Assembly: GCF_900142605.1 (NCBI RefSeq)
Contig: NZ_FRBL01000004.1
Coordinates: 1 to 64,000 of the forward strand
Length of the DNA: 64,000 bases
Source: Chitinophaga jiangningensis
GTDB taxonomy: Bacteria; Bacteroidota; Bacteroidia; Chitinophagales; Chitinophagaceae
Reading direction: 5' to 3'
The notes beneath the pieces were generated by a model that was given only the letters and a program-made list of their open reading frames with translations, made no database searches and was not told where the DNA came from. Positions 26,801 through 35,872 of the stretch are shown in pieces (within the stretch, counting starts at the first letter, position 1; the number at the start of each line of letters is the position of its first letter). The position numbers and the translations under genes are program-made.

Positions 26801-27055
26801 GATCTTCACGATAATTATAATTCGTATACTCATATACGTTATTTTTTTCGCGAAGATTGCGTTTGATAGACGCCTGCGAGGCGTCTCTACTTCATGACAC
26901 AATTATGCAATAAATGTGTAGAGACGCCTCGCAGGCGTCTATCCGGGTAATTCTCCGCTTCAATCTCCGCAAAAATTCATTTCGTATACCCACAAATGTT
27001 ATATTGTTTTTAGCGAAGATGGTGTTTTGATAGCCGCCATGCTTGGTGGCTCTAC
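26801..27055. repeat. Two tandem diverged copies of a ~90-base repeat unit
   Basis: Copy 1 (26801-26890) and copy 2 (26961-27055) share an ordered set of words: TTCGTATAC, then GTTAT with a T-run, GCGAAGAT, GTTT(T)GATAG, an imperfect palindrome (GACGCC...GGCGTC in copy 1, GCCGCC...GGTGGC in copy 2) and CTCTAC. Stem bases differ in paired fashion between copies, so the hairpin rather than the sequence appears to be kept. A third weaker palindromic piece with CTCTAC lies at 27106-27135. Confidence 0.65.
26865..26943. repeat. REP-like inverted doublet with 26-base perfect arms
   Basis: Left arm 26865-26890 and right arm 26918-26943 are exact reverse complements across a 27-base spacer. Each arm is itself a hairpin with 7-base stem GACGCCT/AGGCGTC around GCG. 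This layout matches paired REP elements (BIME). The arms are perfect although the surrounding repeat units have diverged, which suggests recent copying or gene conversion. Confidence 0.75.
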
Positions 27056-27178
27056 AGTCCGAAAGGTTTAATACCGCTATGCATTACCGCGTGACGGTCT
27101 CCCCATTGATGCCGCCTTGTGGCTGCAGCCTCTACAAATAGCTGACATTCAAATCTTTCAAAAAAATCTGAAAATTAA

Positions 27179-27211
27179 TTTGGAATTAATAAACAGTGTT
27201 CATTATATTTG
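27179..27211 (+). promoter_or_regulatory. tetR promoter with embedded operator
   Basis: TTTG at 27179-27182 (-33) and TATATTTG at 27204-27211 (-7) match the Bacteroidota promoter consensus with a 21-base gap. Between them, 27189-27203 reads ATAAACAGTGTTCAT. This is a near-perfect palindrome whose close twin precedes the efflux operon (27945-27959). A repressor bound there would block this promoter, so tetR is probably autoregulated. Confidence 0.7.
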
Positions 27212-27228
27212 CACTGTAAACATTTTCA

Positions 27229-27843
27229 ATGGGCATTACAGAAAGAAAAGAGAGAGAGAAGGCAGAAATGCGGCGGCGTATTGTGGATGCGGCAATAGAT
27301 ATGTTCGTAGCGGAGGGATATGAAAAAGTATCGATCCGGAACATCGCTGATAAAATAGAATACAGCCCGGCCACCATTTATCTCTACTACAAAGATAAGG
27401 ATGAATTGCTGTACGATGTACAGGCCGAAGCATTTCAGAAGCTGGCAGATCATTTCAGGGCACATATCACGTCTGATGATCCGCTGGAAAGACTGCAGCA
27501 GCTGGTGATGTCGTACCTGGATTTTGCCCGTGAATATGAAGAACTGTATGACCTGATGTTCATCATCAAAGCACCGATGAACTCCGTGGAAAATGACGCT
27601 GAGTGGGAGAATGGCCAGGATGCCTTCAGCCAGCTACGCGATAACGTAAGCGCCTGCGTAGCAAAAGGACTCATCCGCTTCACCGATCCGATGATTGCTA
27701 CCTTAAGCGTTTGGGCCTTTGCCCATGGCTTCCTCAGCCTCAACCTGCGCTGCCGGATCAAGATAGCGGAACTGGACGAAGCAAACATCCCTATCATGAT
27801 GCGAAACGCCGTCCAGCACTACCTTGACACCATCAAAGTATAA
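27229..27843 (+). CDS. TetR family transcriptional regulator
   Basis: 204 residues. The N-terminal helix-turn-helix DNA-binding domain (about 10-56) has the typical pattern RRRIVDAAIDMFVAEGYEKVS, IRNIADKIEYSPATIYLYYKDKDEL. The C-terminal ligand-binding and dimer domain is helical. It lies before a TolC/MFP/RND efflux operon and is separated from it by a terminator. Shared palindromes in both promoters point to repression of itself and of the pump, released by a pump substrate, as in AcrR-type control. Confidence 0.93.
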   Translation: MGITERKEREKAEMRRRIVDAAIDMFVAEGYEKVSIRNIADKIEYSPATIYLYYKDKDELLYDVQAEAFQKLADHFRAHITSDDPLERLQQLVMSYLDFAREYEELYDLMFIIKAPMNSVENDAEWENGQDAFSQLRDNVSACVAKGLIRFTDPMIATLSVWAFAHGFLSLNLRCRIKIAELDEANIPIMMRNAVQHYLDTIKV

Positions 27844-27844
27844 C

Positions 27845-27866
27845 AAAAAGCCTCCGGGCTTTTTTT
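27845..27866 (+). terminator. Intrinsic terminator after tetR
   Basis: An 8-base stem (27845-27852 with 27857-27864) around TCCG is followed directly by a T-run. It lies two bases after the tetR stop codon, so the efflux operon needs its own promoter. Confidence 0.8.
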
Positions 27867-27944
27867 AAAGACTAGTATTAAACATCGTTCAGTATATCAA
27901 CATCGATAACTATAGCCGCATGGCTATTTTTTTTAACAACATTA

Positions 27945-27959
27945 ATAAACACTGTTTAT
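27945..27959 (+). promoter_or_regulatory. Perfect palindromic operator before the efflux operon
   Basis: ATAAACACTGTTTAT is a perfect 7+1+7 palindrome ending one base before the ATG at 27961. The same 15-base site occurs with two changes inside the tetR promoter (27189-27203). The flanking TTA before it is also shared. It is a likely TetR-regulator binding site that also overlaps the ribosome-binding region of the TolC-like gene. Confidence 0.7.
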
Positions 27960-27960
27960 A

Positions 27961-29325
27961 ATGTCAACATTAATAACAAAAGGAGCATTGTTAATAAGCG
28001 CTATTATCTTCAGCATCGGCGCTCAGGCACAACAATCAGTGCTGGACAACTACATCCAGGAAGCCTTTAACTCCAACAAAGGACTAAAAGATCAATACAT
28101 ACAGCTCGACAAATCCCTGTATGCACTCAAAGAAGCGAAAGCCCTGTTTAGTCCGGATGTATCCCTGCTCAGCAGCTACGTTAAGTCAGGCGGCGGCCGA
28201 ACAATAGACCTCCCGCTGGGCGATATGATGAACCCGGTGTACTCCACCCTTAACCAGCTGACGAACAGTCACAACTTCCAGCAACTCAACAACGAAAAGT
28301 TTCAACTCAACCCCGACAACTTTCTCGACACAAAACTCCGCACCAGCATGCCGCTGATCAACGCTGAAATCTATTACAACCAACAGATCAAACGCGAACA
28401 GCTCAGCCAGCAACAAGCCGCAGTAAACGTATTCAAACGACAGCTGGTACAGGATGTGAAAGCCGCCTACTTTCAATACTACCAGGCCACCCAGGCGGTA
28501 GCGATTTATCACAGCGCCCTGTTGCTTATCAACGAAAACATCCGCATCAACGAAAGCCTGGTACGCAACGGCGTGCGCAACAACACCGCACTGTACCGCT
28601 CCCGCACGGAAAAAGAGAAAACAGAAGCCTCCATCAACGAGGCTACCAACACCAGGGAAAATGCGAAAGCTTACTTCAACTTTTTGCTGAACAGAAGCCT
28701 GCAGGACAGTATTCAGCTGGACAGCAACCTGCTGGAAGTACCTGCAGAACAGGTATACTCAGCAGATATAAATGGCAGGGAAGAGCTGCAACAATACAAA
28801 CACGCGGTTAGCGCCTTACAGCTTAACACCAAACTGCAACGCAGCTACCTCGTTCCTAAACTCAACACCTTCCTGGACCTGGGAAACCAGGGCGCACCCG
28901 AACGCTTCGACAACACCACCCGCTACTACTTCTTCGGCGTAAACCTGGAATGGAACATCTTCAATTTTCATAAAAGCCGCTACCGCATAAAACAAGCGGA
29001 AACCAATATGCAGTCGGTATCCATGATGGCTTCCCAAACCGAAGACCAGCTCCGGCTCCAACTGCAACAAGCCCGCAATAACTACGGCACGGCTATACGA
29101 AATTATAACAGCGCTAAAAGTCAACTCGATTTTGCAGAACGCTACTACCGCGACCAGCTGAAAATTTACAAGGAAGGGCAGCTGCTCTACCTCGAACTGC
29201 TGGATGCACAAAACCAGCTGACACAGGCCCGCTTACAAACTTCTGTTACGCAAGCCGCCGTACAAACAGCCTTCGCCGGTGTAGAAAGAGCACAGGCGTC
29301 TTACCCAATCAATAACAACAAATAA
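27961..29325 (+). CDS. TolC family outer membrane efflux protein
   Basis: 454 residues. Signal peptide about 1-23 (ends GAQAQ), then the two-fold repeated long-helix architecture of OEP/TolC proteins (for example LRLQLQQARNNYGTAIRNYNSAKSQL and YYRDQLKIYKEGQLLYLELLDAQNQL). It would form the trimeric outer-membrane duct of the RND pump encoded by the next two genes (14-base and 9-base gaps). The ATG at 27961 immediately follows a palindromic operator. There is no better downstream start, because the hydrophobic part of the signal begins at residue 9. Confidence 0.92.
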   Translation: MSTLITKGALLISAIIFSIGAQAQQSVLDNYIQEAFNSNKGLKDQYIQLDKSLYALKEAKALFSPDVSLLSSYVKSGGGRTIDLPLGDMMNPVYSTLNQLTNSHNFQQLNNEKFQLNPDNFLDTKLRTSMPLINAEIYYNQQIKREQLSQQQAAVNVFKRQLVQDVKAAYFQYYQATQAVAIYHSALLLINENIRINESLVRNGVRNNTALYRSRTEKEKTEASINEATNTRENAKAYFNFLLNRSLQDSIQLDSNLLEVPAEQVYSADINGREELQQYKHAVSALQLNTKLQRSYLVPKLNTFLDLGNQGAPERFDNTTRYYFFGVNLEWNIFNFHKSRYRIKQAETNMQSVSMMASQTEDQLRLQLQQARNNYGTAIRNYNSAKSQLDFAERYYRDQLKIYKEGQLLYLELLDAQNQLTQARLQTSVTQAAVQTAFAGVERAQASYPINNNK

Positions 29326-29339
29326 TAAATCGTACTCCC

Positions 29340-30386
29340 ATGAAACAATTTCCAATCGCTATAGCTATATCCGCATTCTTGGCTGCCTGCGGCACTAAAC
29401 CCGAAGTAACGCAGCAGGACAGTACCAGCATCATCCCGGTAAAAACAATGGCCCTTCAACAGCATGGAGGAATGCAAACCATTCACGCTTCCGGGCAGTT
29501 CACCACGGACGATGAGGTATATCTCTCCTTTAAAACCGGCGGTATCATCAACAGTATACTGGTAAAAGAAGGCGACCCCGTTCGCCGCGGACAACTACTC
29601 GCCACCCTCAATCTCACCGAGGTAAATGCACAGGTGCAACAGGCCTCCCTCGCTTTTGAAAAAGCACAAAGGGACTACCAGCGAACCAATAACCTGTATA
29701 AAGACAGCGTTGCCACCCTGGAACAGCTGCAGAACACCAAAACTGCGCTGGACCTGGCACAGCAGCAACTGGCATCTGCAAAATTCAATCTCTCCTACTC
29801 TGCCATTCACGCCACCCAGGATGGTTTTGTACTGCATAAACTCGCCAACACCGGGCAGGTGATTAGTCCGGGTACGCCCGTACTGCAAATCAACGGCGCA
29901 CAAAACGCACACTGGATACTTCGTATAGGCGTCAGCGATGCGGAATGGGCCAGCGTTAAAAAAGGTGATCCTGCTACCATTGCAACTGAATCAGCAAAAG
30001 GCAATTCCCTGCCGGCTACGGTAGTACGTAAATCGGAAGGTATTGATCCACAAAGCGGCACTTTCACCATTGATGTGCAGTTGACCGGCGCCAAACCTAC
30101 TGCCATTGCGGCCGGCATGTTTGGCAGATGTACCATACAAACAGCTGCCGCCGATACCTCCGGCCTGTGGCGAATCCCCTACGCCGCCCTGCTGGATGGC
30201 AACGGCAGCAGTGGATTTGTATTTGTTACCAACGATAACAAAACGGCCCATAAAGTACCGGTAACAGTGGCCGGTATGGAAAAAGACCAGGTGCTCATCA
30301 GCGGCGGCATTGAAACAGCAGCTAAACTGATCATCTCCGGTAGCGCGTATCTCAAAGACCAGTCACCCATCCGCATCATCCAATAA
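29340..30386 (+). CDS. RND efflux periplasmic adaptor (membrane fusion protein), lipoprotein
   Basis: 348 residues. Lipoprotein signal with Cys17 (FLAAC). The protein shows the lipoyl/barrel-sandwich halves (GGIINSILVKEGDPVRRGQLLATL and HATQDGFVLHKLANTGQVISPGTPVLQI) flanking an alpha-helical hairpin. A beta-barrel and membrane-proximal domain follow. It bridges the inner-membrane RND pump and the TolC-like duct encoded on either side. Confidence 0.93.
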   Translation: MKQFPIAIAISAFLAACGTKPEVTQQDSTSIIPVKTMALQQHGGMQTIHASGQFTTDDEVYLSFKTGGIINSILVKEGDPVRRGQLLATLNLTEVNAQVQQASLAFEKAQRDYQRTNNLYKDSVATLEQLQNTKTALDLAQQQLASAKFNLSYSAIHATQDGFVLHKLANTGQVISPGTPVLQINGAQNAHWILRIGVSDAEWASVKKGDPATIATESAKGNSLPATVVRKSEGIDPQSGTFTIDVQLTGAKPTAIAAGMFGRCTIQTAAADTSGLWRIPYAALLDGNGSSGFVFVTNDNKTAHKVPVTVAGMEKDQVLISGGIETAAKLIISGSAYLKDQSPIRIIQ

Positions 30387-30395
30387 TCCGCACGC

Positions 30396-33300
30396 ATGAA
30401 AATCTCTAAATACGCCGTAAAAAATTACCAGTTCACCCTGGTGATATTCATCATGATCATTGTACTGGGCATCAGTACCATCATGAACATGTCGCGCTCC
30501 GAAGACCCGGAGATGAAATCCCCGCAATTCTCTGTGGTAGTGATTTACCCGGGCACCAGTCCTAAAGACATGGAGGACCTCGTAGTAGATCCGCTGGAGA
30601 AAAATATCTACAGCCTGGAAAACATCAAACGCCTGCGCACCACCATCAACGATGGGGTGGCTATCCTCCAGGTAGATTACAAATACAACTCTGATGTAGA
30701 GCAGAAATACCAGGAGCTGGTACGCGAGGTAAACAGCATGCGGAGCCAGCTGCCCGCGGACATTTTCAGCATAGAAGTGAAAAAACAGGAGCCCTCGGAT
30801 GTAAACATCCTGCAAACAGCACTGATATCAGAGAGCGCCTCCCGCGATCAGCTTCGCTTTTATGCGGACAAGCTGCAGGAAAACCTGGAAAAAGTACCGG
30901 CGCTGAAGAATGTAAAAATTCATGGCCTGCCTGATCAACAGGTACGCATTGAATTACAGCTGGATAAAATGGCGCAGCTGCACATTCCCGTAGATGCCGT
31001 TATGGGCGCGGTACAGAGTGAAATGGCCAACATCCCCGGAGGCAGTATTGATGCCGGTGAAAAAAGCTTCAACATTAAAACCAGCGGCAACTACAACGAC
31101 CTGAAAGAAATAGCCAACACCATTGTAGCCGCGGCCGGCGGCAAAAACATCTTCCTGAAAGATGTTGCGCATGTATACTATGGTTTCGATGATGAAAAAT
31201 ACTTTGTGCGCCTAAACGGGCATCGCAGCGTGGTAGTATCCGCCGCTCAGAAAACCGGGGAAAACATCAGCAAAACAAAGCTGGATTATGAACCGGTGAT
31301 TGCTGCCTTCAAAAAAACATTGCCGGCCAATATTGATTTAGTTACCTACTTCAACCAGGCTGACGCCGTAAACTCCCGGCTGGCAGGGCTTGGCAAGGAC
31401 TTCCTCATCGCTATACTACTCGTGGCGATAACGTTATTACCACTGGGCCAACGGCCGGCTATCATCGTGATGATTTCCATTCCACTGTCGCTGAGCATAG
31501 GCATAGTACTGCTGCAACTCTTCGGTTACAACCTGAACCAGCTCAGCATTGTAGGCCTGGTGGTGGCATTGGGACTGCTCGTGGATGACAGCATTGTGGT
31601 GATTGAAAATATTGAACGCTGGATGCTGGAAGGGCATAGTCGCATGGAAGCCACACTGAAAGCCACCTCTCAGATAGGCCTGGCAGTAGTAGGCTGCACC
31701 GCCACACTCATCATTGCATTTATGCCGATTGTATTTATGCCGGAAGGCGCCGGAGATTTTATCCGGGGATTACCGCTGGCAGTGATTTTCAGCGTACTTG
31801 CCTCTATGGCTGTTTCGCTTACCATTATTCCATTTTTGGCGAGCCGGTTATTGAAGCAGCATGCTAATCCGGAAGGAAATATCTTCATGCGCGCCCTGAA
31901 GCGGATGATCCATGGCAGCTATGCGCGTTTGCTGGATAAAGCGCTGCATCGTCCGGTGCTGACGGTAATTGTATCACTGGTAATTTTTGCGGGGTCTATT
32001 GGGGTATTACAAATAGTGGGTTTCAGCCTGTTCCCTTCTTCTGAAAAACCACAGTTCCTGGTGAATGTGATTGCGCCGCCACAAAGCAGCCTGGAGTATA
32101 CAGACAGCATTGCCCGTAAGCTGGAAGCAGTACTCCACCAGGAAAGCGCCGTGAAATATGTAGCCAGCAATATCGGCAAGGGCAACCCCAGGATTTATTA
32201 CAATGAGGTGCCGGAAAATGAACGCAGCGATTATGCGCAGCTGTTTGTACAGCTCGACCCGCATACCAGTCCTGCCGCCAAGCTGGAGCTGATCGAAAAG
32301 CTCCGCAAACAGTGGACACCTTTTCCGGGAGCCAAAATTGAAGTGAAGAATTTTGAACAGGGGCCACCAATGGCCGCGCCGGTGGAAGTAAGGGTATCCG
32401 GTGATAACCTGGACACGCTGCGTACCCTGGCGGAGAAGGTGGAAAAGATGCTGGAAAAAACGAACGGTACACTTTATATCAACAACCAGGTAACCCATCT
32501 GAAATCCGACATCCGGGTGAAGATCAACCGGGAAAAGGCACAACAGCTGGGCATTCCAACAGCCAGCATCGACAGAACGGTGCGACTGGCAGTAGCAGGT
32601 ATCAACCTCGGGCGTTACAATGATAAAAACGATAACGACTACGATATTTTGCTGACGAGGGAAAAAACGGGCAAGCCTACACTGGATGTATTTCGGGACC
32701 TGTTTGTGAACAATAACCAGGGTGTAGCCATTCCTTTATCACAGGTAGCTACGCTGGAAATGGAAACATCGCCACTGGTAATACGCCATCATGAAAAGAA
32801 CAGGATGGTGGTGATTACAGCCTTCGTGAAAAAAGGTATGCTGGCAGATAAGGTGATCAACGATGTGATCGGACAGATGGATAAAATGAAGCTGCCGGCA
32901 GGTTACAGCTATGAGATGGGCGGTGAGGTAGAGAGCAGAAAAGATTCTTTCGGCGGATTCCTGACTATCATCATTGTGACCGTGTTTATGTTTGTGGCGG
33001 TGCTGATACTGGAGTTCAAAACGTTTAAGAGCACGTTGATTGTATTGTCGGTAATACCACTGGGTATTGTGGGGGCGGCGCTGGGGCTATGGATGACCGG
33101 CAATTCCCTCTCGTTTGTTGCGATCATCGGCCTGATTGCACTGGCGGGAATAGAAGTGAAAAATACCATCCTGCTGGTGGACTTTACCAACCAGCTGCGC
33201 CGGCAGGGGCACACGCTGGAAGCAGCGATCCGTGAGGCAGGGGAAGTACGCTTCCTGCCTATTGTGCTAACTTCCTTAACTGCCATTGGTGGACTGATTC

Positions 33301-33494
33301 CGATTGCGATCAGCACCAACCCGCTGATTGCACCGCTGGCGATTGTATTGATAGGTGGCCTGATCAGCTCTACCCTGCTGTCGAGGATTGTGACGCCGGT
33401 GGTGTACAAGCTGATCCCACCTAAAATTGAGGTGGAACCAGCGGCGGGCAGGCAGCAGTCGGCACCAAGGATGATGGAATTGGAAGAAGTGTAA
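30396..33494 (+). CDS. RND family efflux pump permease
   Basis: 1032 residues, the full length of an AcrB-type proton-driven inner-membrane transporter. The first membrane helix is at about 13-31. Two large periplasmic loops alternate with two bundles of membrane helices. The fourth-helix motif GLLVDDSIVVIENIERW carries the two proton-relay aspartates (about 397-398), and the second half repeats the fold. It resembles hydrophobe/amphiphile exporters rather than heavy-metal pumps, but the substrate is unknown. It is the last gene of the tetR-regulated operon. Confidence 0.94.
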   Translation: MKISKYAVKNYQFTLVIFIMIIVLGISTIMNMSRSEDPEMKSPQFSVVVIYPGTSPKDMEDLVVDPLEKNIYSLENIKRLRTTINDGVAILQVDYKYNSDVEQKYQELVREVNSMRSQLPADIFSIEVKKQEPSDVNILQTALISESASRDQLRFYADKLQENLEKVPALKNVKIHGLPDQQVRIELQLDKMAQLHIPVDAVMGAVQSEMANIPGGSIDAGEKSFNIKTSGNYNDLKEIANTIVAAAGGKNIFLKDVAHVYYGFDDEKYFVRLNGHRSVVVSAAQKTGENISKTKLDYEPVIAAFKKTLPANIDLVTYFNQADAVNSRLAGLGKDFLIAILLVAITLLPLGQRPAIIVMISIPLSLSIGIVLLQLFGYNLNQLSIVGLVVALGLLVDDSIVVIENIERWMLEGHSRMEATLKATSQIGLAVVGCTATLIIAFMPIVFMPEGAGDFIRGLPLAVIFSVLASMAVSLTIIPFLASRLLKQHANPEGNIFMRALKRMIHGSYARLLDKALHRPVLTVIVSLVIFAGSIGVLQIVGFSLFPSSEKPQFLVNVIAPPQSSLEYTDSIARKLEAVLHQESAVKYVASNIGKGNPRIYYNEVPENERSDYAQLFVQLDPHTSPAAKLELIEKLRKQWTPFPGAKIEVKNFEQGPPMAAPVEVRVSGDNLDTLRTLAEKVEKMLEKTNGTLYINNQVTHLKSDIRVKINREKAQQLGIPTASIDRTVRLAVAGINLGRYNDKNDNDYDILLTREKTGKPTLDVFRDLFVNNNQGVAIPLSQVATLEMETSPLVIRHHEKNRMVVITAFVKKGMLADKVINDVIGQMDKMKLPAGYSYEMGGEVESRKDSFGGFLTIIIVTVFMFVAVLILEFKTFKSTLIVLSVIPLGIVGAALGLWMTGNSLSFVAIIGLIALAGIEVKNTILLVDFTNQLRRQGHTLEAAIREAGEVRFLPIVLTSLTAIGGLIPIAISTNPLIAPLAIVLIGGLISSTLLSRIVTPVVYKLIPPKIEVEPAAGRQQSAPRMMELEEV

Positions 33495-33571
33495 ATAATT
33501 GGAAATTATCAGGGAATATGTACATTTACAGATAATTGGCACATCACCAAATTCCTTGAAAATTAGATCTT

Positions 33572-34090
33572 ATGAAAAAAATCTTCCAGGCAGTTGCTGC
33601 CTTCCTGTTAGTGATCTGCATGACTGCACAATCATCGCAGGCACAATTAAAAAGATTTAGCATTGGTCCGTTTGTAGAAGCCGGGTTCCCCACCGGAGAT
33701 TTCAGTGAAACCAATAAAACCGGTTATGGCATTGGCATAGGTGCCGACATTAAACTGGTGGCTGGATTGACTGCTGTGGGTTCTGTGAGCTATTTTTATT
33801 TCGGTGGCAAATCTTATACAGGTCCGAACGGTAACAGTTTTGACTGGGCTGACGTAAAAGCTATTCCAATCCGCCTGGGATTAAGATATAATTTAATCTC
33901 CATTCTCTATGTTAAATTAGAAGGTGGTACCGTACAATATGCAGGTGGTGATTACAACGGTATTGGTGGTCTGGTTGCGCCAGGCGTTGGTATCCGTGTA
34001 TTAGGCCTGGATGTGGAAGGTAAGTATGAAGCCTGGTTTAAAGATGCTACCCGTGGATTCTGGGGGCTGAAAGCAGGATATAATTTCTAA
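33572..34090 (+). CDS. Small outer membrane beta-barrel (porin-like) protein
   Basis: 172 residues with a signal peptide (about 1-25, ending SSQAQ) followed by alternating short strands rich in Gly and aromatics (FSIGPFVEAGFPTGDF, GYGIGIGADIKL, FWGLKAGYNF) and a C-terminal Phe. This is the pattern of eight-stranded OmpA/OmpW-like barrels. No functional motif is seen. A possible promoter is ATTG at 33498-33501 with TACATTTA at 33521-33528. A strong terminator follows at 34103-34145. Confidence 0.8.
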   Translation: MKKIFQAVAAFLLVICMTAQSSQAQLKRFSIGPFVEAGFPTGDFSETNKTGYGIGIGADIKLVAGLTAVGSVSYFYFGGKSYTGPNGNSFDWADVKAIPIRLGLRYNLISILYVKLEGGTVQYAGGDYNGIGGLVAPGVGIRVLGLDVEGKYEAWFKDATRGFWGLKAGYNF

Positions 34091-34102
34091 TTTCCCATTC
34101 AT

Positions 34103-34145
34103 AAAGAAAACACCCCATCGCTGTACGCGATGGGGTGTTTTCTTT
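34103..34145. terminator. Bidirectional intrinsic terminator
   Basis: Perfect 19-base stem (34103-34121 with 34127-34145) around TGTAC, with A-rich left and T-rich right ends, so it works on both strands. It lies between the convergent porin-like and epimerase genes. Confidence 0.92.
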
Positions 34146-34181
34146 TATATCAGAACCGGAAGTCCGTGATAAATAACCAGT

Positions 34182-35051
34182 TTAATATACCGTTACCGAC
34201 CAGGTTCTGTCAAACAGCTGCCCCGGGTGCAAGGCATTAATGCCTTCCTTGTCCGGCAATTGCCCGGTTGTATTCACACTGTCTGCAATACCGCACCAGG
34301 GCTCTATACACACGAAGTCCGCATCTTTAGCGGACCAGATGCCCATATAGGGGAACCCGTCGAACTGCACAGTGAGGCCATAAACAGTCAGATCACTTTT
34401 AATGGAGATTTTATTGGAGGCGAGGTTTTTAAACACCAGCGCATCCTCATAAAACATGGGTTTGGTGAGCGGCAGCTTTGTGGTGCCCTGCAGAAACGGC
34501 ACAGGGGTGGTTTCTATTTGTCCACCCGGGGAGAGTGGCCATTTACCGGCACTTTCCGGCTGACTAAACTCCAAATAATAATCGGTGAATGCTGACCCGT
34601 CTGCCAGCGGCACACGGAAAGCCGGGTGTGCCCCAACAGAGAAATACATCATATCCTCTCCGGTATTTTTTACATGATAGGTAACGGAGAGTGTATTTTC
34701 TTCCAGCACATAGCGAATACTGAAAATAAAATGAAAAGGGTAAACCTTTAGGGTGTCTTCATTGTCTATCAGGGAGAAGAGCACACTATCGGGGCCTTGT
34801 TCTGTGACTACAAAGTTCATATCCCTTGCGAACCCGTGCCTGCCCAGTGAGTATTCGTTACCGTTATAAGAATATTTATTACCGAGGAGTCCGCCGACGA
34901 TGGGAAACAGCACGGGGCTTTTCTTTCCCCAGAAATCGGGATTACCGCTCCACATATATTCCTGGTTGGTATCATTGCGGAGGATGCTTTGAATTTCCGC
35001 TCCTTTTTCTGCGATAGTAACCGTTAGTTTTTCATTGGAAAGCCGAATCAT
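34182..35051 (-). CDS. Aldose 1-epimerase family protein (LacX-like)
   Basis: 289 residues from the ATG at 35051. The galactose-mutarotase fold is suggested by GAEIQSI near the start, LGRHGFARDMNF, SVGAHPAFRVP (conserved His) and CIEPWCGIADS (conserved Glu). It is of the LacX/YihR branch, which interconverts anomers of a sugar or sugar phosphate in the cytoplasm; no signal peptide is present. An upstream extension to 35111 exists, but MIRLSNEKLTV is the usual family start. It is divergent from the SDR gene. Confidence 0.87.
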   Translation of the reverse strand: MIRLSNEKLTVTIAEKGAEIQSILRNDTNQEYMWSGNPDFWGKKSPVLFPIVGGLLGNKYSYNGNEYSLGRHGFARDMNFVVTEQGPDSVLFSLIDNEDTLKVYPFHFIFSIRYVLEENTLSVTYHVKNTGEDMMYFSVGAHPAFRVPLADGSAFTDYYLEFSQPESAGKWPLSPGGQIETTPVPFLQGTTKLPLTKPMFYEDALVFKNLASNKISIKSDLTVYGLTVQFDGFPYMGIWSAKDADFVCIEPWCGIADSVNTTGQLPDKEGINALHPGQLFDRTWSVTVY

Positions 35052-35147
35052 GACACAGTTATTTAATGCTAAGCCACGAAGATAATCTGTAAATTGCAAA
35101 CCGGTAAGCATGAATCCGAAACAAGTGCAAAAAATAAAATAGTGTAT

Positions 35148-35864
35148 ATGGAATCATTAAAAGGTAAGAAAGCCCTCATCACCGGCGCCGGTAAAGGAAT
35201 TGGCCGTGCCATTGCGATAGCACTGGCGGCAGAAGGCGTGGATATTGCCCTGATGGGCCGCTCAGCAGGGCCATTGGAAGAAGTAGCAGCAGCAGTACGC
35301 CAGCAGGGCGTAAAAGCAGCGGTGGCCACCGGCGATGTGGCAAAAATCGACGAAGTTAATGCAGCCGTTGCCAGTCTTACGGCCGAGCTGGGCCAAATCG
35401 ACATCCTGGTAAATAATGCCGGCATATCCTCCTTCGGTGGCTTTATGGACCTCACTCCTGAAAGATGGGAAGAGATCATCCAGGTAAACCTGCTCGGGGC
35501 ATATTATGTTACCCGCGCGGTGCTGCCATCAATGATCGACAGAAAAACAGGTGACATCATCAATATTTCTTCTACTGCCGGCCAGAAAGGTGCGCCTGCC
35601 ACCAGCGCCTACAGCGCTTCCAAGTTTGGCCTGCTGGGCATGACGGAGTCGCTGATGCTGGAAGTACGCAAACATAATATCCGCGTGAGTGCTTTAACTC
35701 CCAGCACCATCGCTACCGATATGGCTAAAGAACTGAACCTGACGGATGGCAATCCGGAGAAGGTAATGCAGCCGGAAGACCTGGCAGAAGTAGTAGTGGC
35801 GCAGCTGAAGCTGAACAGAAGAGTACTGCTGAAATCAGCGACCCTGTTTTCTACCAATCCTTAA
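35148..35864 (+). CDS. Short-chain dehydrogenase/reductase, FabG-like
   Basis: 238 residues, a classical SDR: nucleotide-binding TGAGKGIG at the N-terminus, NNAG, the active-site Ser in INISSTAGQKG and the YxxxK motif in SAYSASKFG. It is annotated 3-ketoacyl-ACP reductase-like by resemblance, but the substrate cannot be assigned and a single-copy stand-alone gene could serve sugar or alcohol oxidation. ATG 35148 is chosen over the TTG at 35094 because residues before MESLKGKKALITG are not family-like. Confidence 0.9.
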   Translation: MESLKGKKALITGAGKGIGRAIAIALAAEGVDIALMGRSAGPLEEVAAAVRQQGVKAAVATGDVAKIDEVNAAVASLTAELGQIDILVNNAGISSFGGFMDLTPERWEEIIQVNLLGAYYVTRAVLPSMIDRKTGDIINISSTAGQKGAPATSAYSASKFGLLGMTESLMLEVRKHNIRVSALTPSTIATDMAKELNLTDGNPEKVMQPEDLAEVVVAQLKLNRRVLLKSATLFSTNP

Positions 35865-35872
35865 TTTGTAAT

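Larger units (their letters stand above)
26739..27178. other. Intergenic region with diverged repeats
   Basis: A 490-base gap runs from the DUF4838 gene to the tetR start. No gene is supported in it. It contains two diverged copies of a unit of about 90 bases (26801-26890 and 26961-27055), a perfect inverted doublet (26865-26943) and a short third relative (27106-27135). The first 60 bases after the stop codon hold no clear terminator. Confidence 0.6.

Noticed and set aside
26801..27140. Possible CRISPR array because of repeated palindromic units
   Set aside because: Only two or three diverged copies with unequal spacing, no constant repeat with unique spacers, and no cas genes nearby.
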